The translations under genes and the position numbers were made by a program. Below are positions 5,420 through 7,231 of a stretch of 7,231 nucleotides of DNA, in pieces; the first letter of the stretch is position 1; each line of letters begins with the position of its first letter. The notes under the pieces are model-generated. The model did no database searches. It saw only the letters and a program-made list of their open reading frames with translations, and was not told the DNA's origin. The stretch is from Candidatus Omnitrophota bacterium (GTDB lineage Bacteria > Omnitrophota > Gorgyraeia > Gygaellales > Profunditerraquicolaceae). The stretch spans positions 1 to 7,231 of the forward strand of contig VGKK01000056.1 in assembly GCA_016867095.1 (NCBI GenBank), in the 5' to 3' direction.

Positions 5420-5795
5420 TGTCGCCTTCCACGCCGTTAGGGCCTGCGGAGTATAAATCGTAGTCGTTATTATGCGCGCCCGGGAATTTATAAACATAAT
5501 TCCTCCCCCAGGGGTCCTTGGGCTCTTTCTTGATATACGGCCCCTTCCAGCCGGTTAAAGAGCCGGGGTTAGCGCGCAGCGCGGCCAGCCCTTCCTCGGT
5601 AGTGGGATAACGGCCGACATGCATCTCAAACATATCCAGGGCCAGGGCAATATTGGCGTTCACGTCTGCCTTGGCCGCGGAGGCCCTTGCCTGCTCAGAC
5701 TGTCCGACTAGGCGGGGCATAACCATCGCGGTCAAAACGCCGATAATGATGACTACTAACATCAACTCAATTAAAGTAAAACCTCTTTTTACCAT
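5397..5795 (-). CDS. gspG: Type II secretion major pseudopilin GspG
   Basis: A 132-residue major pseudopilin, the main subunit of the periplasmic pseudopilus. It has a minimal leader, MVKRG|FTLIELMLVVIIIG, with Gly at -1 and Glu at +5. Family signatures follow: GRYPTTEEGLAAL (61-73), GWKGPYIKK and DPWGRNYVYKFPG (about 82-106), and the C-terminal loop YDLYSAGPNGVEGDNDDVVNW (112-132). Acidic residues in that loop (D113, D125, D127, D128) match the region that binds calcium in characterised GspG proteins. The ATG at 5795 has an excellent AGGAGG at 6-nt spacing, the strongest ribosome-binding site in the window, as expected for the most abundant subunit. The frame is open back to 5870, but that extension is translated repeat sequence and is rejected. 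Confidence 0.96.
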   Translation of the reverse strand: MVKRGFTLIELMLVVIIIGVLTAMVMPRLVGQSEQARASAAKADVNANIALALDMFEMHVGRYPTTEEGLAALRANPGSLTGWKGPYIKKEPKDPWGRNYVYKFPGAHNNDYDLYSAGPNGVEGDNDDVVNW

Positions 5796-5810
5796 ATCAA
5801 TCCTCCTCGG

Positions 5811-5899
5811 CACGGATTCACTCGGATTTTTTACGGATTTACACGGACAATGCTTTTCATCCGTGTGCATCCGTTCTTTTATCCGTGTAGATCCGTGCT
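5811..5899 (-). repeat. 89-bp palindromic CACGGAT/ATCCGTG repeat, copy 1 (between gspF and gspG)
   Basis: Matches the copy at 7107-7195 at 87 of 89 positions by eye (differences at the 9th and 12th bases), in the same orientation. Each copy is itself a large imperfect inverted repeat. Four CGGAT-type units on the left arm mirror four ATCCG-type units on the right, with a central AATGCTTTTC turn. A hairpin with arms of about 38 nt can form in RNA or DNA. It fills almost the whole 102-nt gspF-gspG spacer: it supplies the last two bases of the gspF TAG stop and ends 3 nt before the gspG ribosome-binding region (GAGGAGG). Confidence 0.9.
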
Positions 5900-7100
5900 A
5901 TTTTACACTTATCTGGAATATCGGCAGCAGCATGGATAAAACAATAAAACCGACAATCACGCCCATGACCAGAATTATCGTCGGCTCTAAAAGCTGGGTC
6001 AAAGTCTTTAGGGTGCGGTCCACGTCGCGCTCGTAATCGTCGGCAATGCGCAGGAGCGCCCTTTCCAGCGTGCCGCTTTCTTCCCCGACCGTGACAATAT
6101 TGGCTACAAAGACCGGGAATAATTTTGATTCATTGAGGCATTGCGAGAAACTTAAGCCGCCGGAGATACGCTCTTTAAATTTTTGCGCCTCTGATTTTAA
6201 AATCTGGTTTTCTACGATTGAACTGGCGATATCAAGGGAGGTGATAATGGCGATACCGCTGGACAATAAAAGCGATAATGTCCGCATCAGGCGGCTAATC
6301 TCCGTCTTTAAAACTATTGTCCCCAGCAGCGGCGTTTTCAGCCGGGCCCTGTCCAGCCAGAGCTTGCCCTGCAGATTATTGCGCAGGCGCTGCCAGAAGA
6401 AAATCGCCAGGCAAACAGCCAGTATAAGAGTCCATCCCCAACCGCGCAGGAAACCGGATAAGCCGACCAATATCCTCGTCGGCAAAGGCAGGGTCTGGCC
6501 CATGTCTTCAAACATATTCACCAGGCGCGGTATGACAAAGCCCAAGAGGATAAGTATGGTCAGCGCGCTGACCGCGAAAACAAAGGCAGGATAGGTTAAT
6601 GCCGCGCGGACAGAATTTTTAAATTCTTCTTCTTTTTCCAAGAAATCGGCCAGGCGTTTCAATACCTGTTCCAGGTTGCCTCCTATTTCTCCGGAGTGAA
6701 TCATGGCGACATAAAGGCCTGAGAAAAGGTCGGAATGCGTGGCCAGGCTGCTGGACAGGGATTTGCCGTCTTTTATTTTAGCGTTGATATCGTTTAAGAT
6801 GGACCTGAGGTATTTATTGGGAGTCTGGCCGGCGATGATATTCAGGCCGGTCAAGATATTCACCCCGGACTCAATGAGGCTGGAGAGCTGGCGGGTAAAC
6901 ATAACGATGTCCCGGTTGGAAACCCGGCGCAGGCTCAAGAAATCCTGCTTTTCCGAAACCAGGACTTCAGGCTGGACTGAGAGCGTGAAATAACCCATCT
7001 TCAGCAGCTTATTGATGGCGTCCTGGGTTGATTCGGCCTCAATTTCTCCCTGGGTAACCTGCCGAGGTTGATTTTTTGCAGTATAGATAAATTTAGGCAT
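5898..7100 (-). CDS. gspF: Type II secretion inner-membrane platform protein GspF
   Basis: A 400-residue polytopic inner-membrane protein of the GspF/PilC family, full length. An N-terminal segment (YTAKN...GEIEAESTQDAINKLLKMGY) is followed by two homologous T2SSF domains (about 66-190 and 268-390). Each has the conserved glutamate/glycine motif: SGEIGGNLEQVL at 136-147 and GEESGTLERAL at 339-349. Three membrane helices lie at about 168-192, 221-240 and 371-393. Family role: it couples the GspE/PilB ATPase to extraction and assembly of pseudopilins. The ATG at 7100 matches the normal family N-terminus (MPKFIYTAK), yet no good Shine-Dalgarno precedes it: the upstream palindromic repeat begins only 6 nt away. 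PilC of a type IV pilus would look similar; the following GspG supports GspF. Confidence 0.95.
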   Translation of the reverse strand: MPKFIYTAKNQPRQVTQGEIEAESTQDAINKLLKMGYFTLSVQPEVLVSEKQDFLSLRRVSNRDIVMFTRQLSSLIESGVNILTGLNIIAGQTPNKYLRSILNDINAKIKDGKSLSSSLATHSDLFSGLYVAMIHSGEIGGNLEQVLKRLADFLEKEEEFKNSVRAALTYPAFVFAVSALTILILLGFVIPRLVNMFEDMGQTLPLPTRILVGLSGFLRGWGWTLILAVCLAIFFWQRLRNNLQGKLWLDRARLKTPLLGTIVLKTEISRLMRTLSLLLSSGIAIITSLDIASSIVENQILKSEAQKFKERISGGLSFSQCLNESKLFPVFVANIVTVGEESGTLERALLRIADDYERDVDRTLKTLTQLLEPTIILVMGVIVGFIVLSMLLPIFQISVK

Positions 7101-7106
7101 GTATCA

Positions 7107-7195
7107 CACGGATTAACACGGATTTTTTACGGATTTACACGGACAATGCTTTTCATCCGTGTGCATCCGTTCTTTTATCCGTGTAGATCCGTGCT
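7107..7195 (-). repeat. 89-bp palindromic CACGGAT/ATCCGTG repeat, copy 2 (upstream of gspF)
   Basis: Near-identical direct copy of the 5811-5899 element, beginning 6 nt upstream of the gspF ATG. With copy 1 it brackets gspF as a 1,296-bp direct-repeat interval. The internal mirror arrangement of CACGGAT and ATCCGTG units is the same. No open reading frame or transposase lies in it, so if mobile it would depend on a factor elsewhere. Confidence 0.9.
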
Positions 7196-7231
7196 CTAAA
7201 TACGGATTAATACGGATTATCCATAAACACG
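7196..7231 (-). repeat. Degenerate extra repeat units running to the window edge
   Basis: Beyond the 89-bp copy, the minus strand continues with two tandem AATCCGTATT-like units (about 7198-7219) and GGATAATCC, ending in CGTG at the window edge. These look like diverged members of the same ATCCGTG family, so copy 2 is probably part of a longer repeat block. No gene is recognised between 7101 and 7231. Two of the three minus-strand frames have immediate stops and the third runs through the repeat. Confidence 0.6.

Noticed and set aside
5420..5497. N-terminal extension of gspI to an ATG at 5497
   Set aside because: It lies inside gspG in another frame and would give a leader of 36 residues before the cleavage site; the ATG at 5419 has a good ribosome-binding site.
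5796..5870. N-terminal extension of gspG starting at an ATG at 5870
   Set aside because: The extension is translated palindromic repeat; the prepilin leader and AGGAGG site clearly fix the start at 5795.
5811..5899. CRISPR-like array
   Set aside because: The ATCCGTG units are only 7-12 nt, alternate in orientation and have no uniform spacers; the 89-bp blocks are two copies 1.3 kb apart.
1642..6993. Several plus-strand open frames opposite the gsp genes (for example 5061-5456 and 6046-6594)
   Set aside because: They mirror well-supported minus-strand genes, lack ribosome-binding sites and protein-family patterns, and are antisense shadows.

Overview
The window carries one strongly minus-strand-biased gene set. 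It reads as part of a diderm (Gram-negative-type) bacterial chromosome. Base composition is moderate (by eye about 45% G+C), genes are tightly packed and several overlap. The style of the type II secretion proteins, and the Ala found before the prepilin cleavage site in two of them, would fit an uncultured PVC-type lineage such as Omnitrophota. That placement is a guess: no rRNA or marker gene is present.

Reading in the direction of transcription (right to left), the window begins at 7231 with an AATCCGTG-type palindromic repeat block, then gspF. A second, nearly identical 89-bp repeat copy follows, then gspG-gspI-gspJ-gspK-gspL-gspM (5795 to 1500). This is a type II secretion / type IV-pilus-like assembly operon: inner-membrane platform (F, L, M), major pseudopilin (G) and tip minor pseudopilins (I, J, K). 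There is no gspH between G and I. GspE, C and D are not in view and may lie beyond 7231. GspL looks like a PilM-PilN fusion and GspM like PilO.

The 305-nt gap at 1195-1499 is a compact regulatory region. It holds a near-consensus sigma70-type promoter, a well-matched class I cyclic-di-GMP (GEMM) riboswitch aptamer, an intrinsic terminator, and a competing antiterminator pairing that overlaps the aptamer closing stem. The predicted logic is OFF: c-di-GMP stops transcription.

The riboswitch leads into a second operon: a small ribbon-helix-helix-like protein (1194-856), a PilZ-domain protein with both c-di-GMP-binding motifs (884-561), a single-domain response regulator (558-91), and the first 26 codons of another response regulator cut by the window edge (78-1). 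A c-di-GMP sensor RNA therefore appears to control a c-di-GMP receptor protein, directly downstream of a secretion/pilus operon. A run of eight G residues where the first two genes overlap acts as the PilZ ribosome-binding region and, if one base shorter, would fuse the two proteins. The riboswitch-PilZ circuit, the G8 junction and the repeat pair bracketing gspF are the parts most worth following up.
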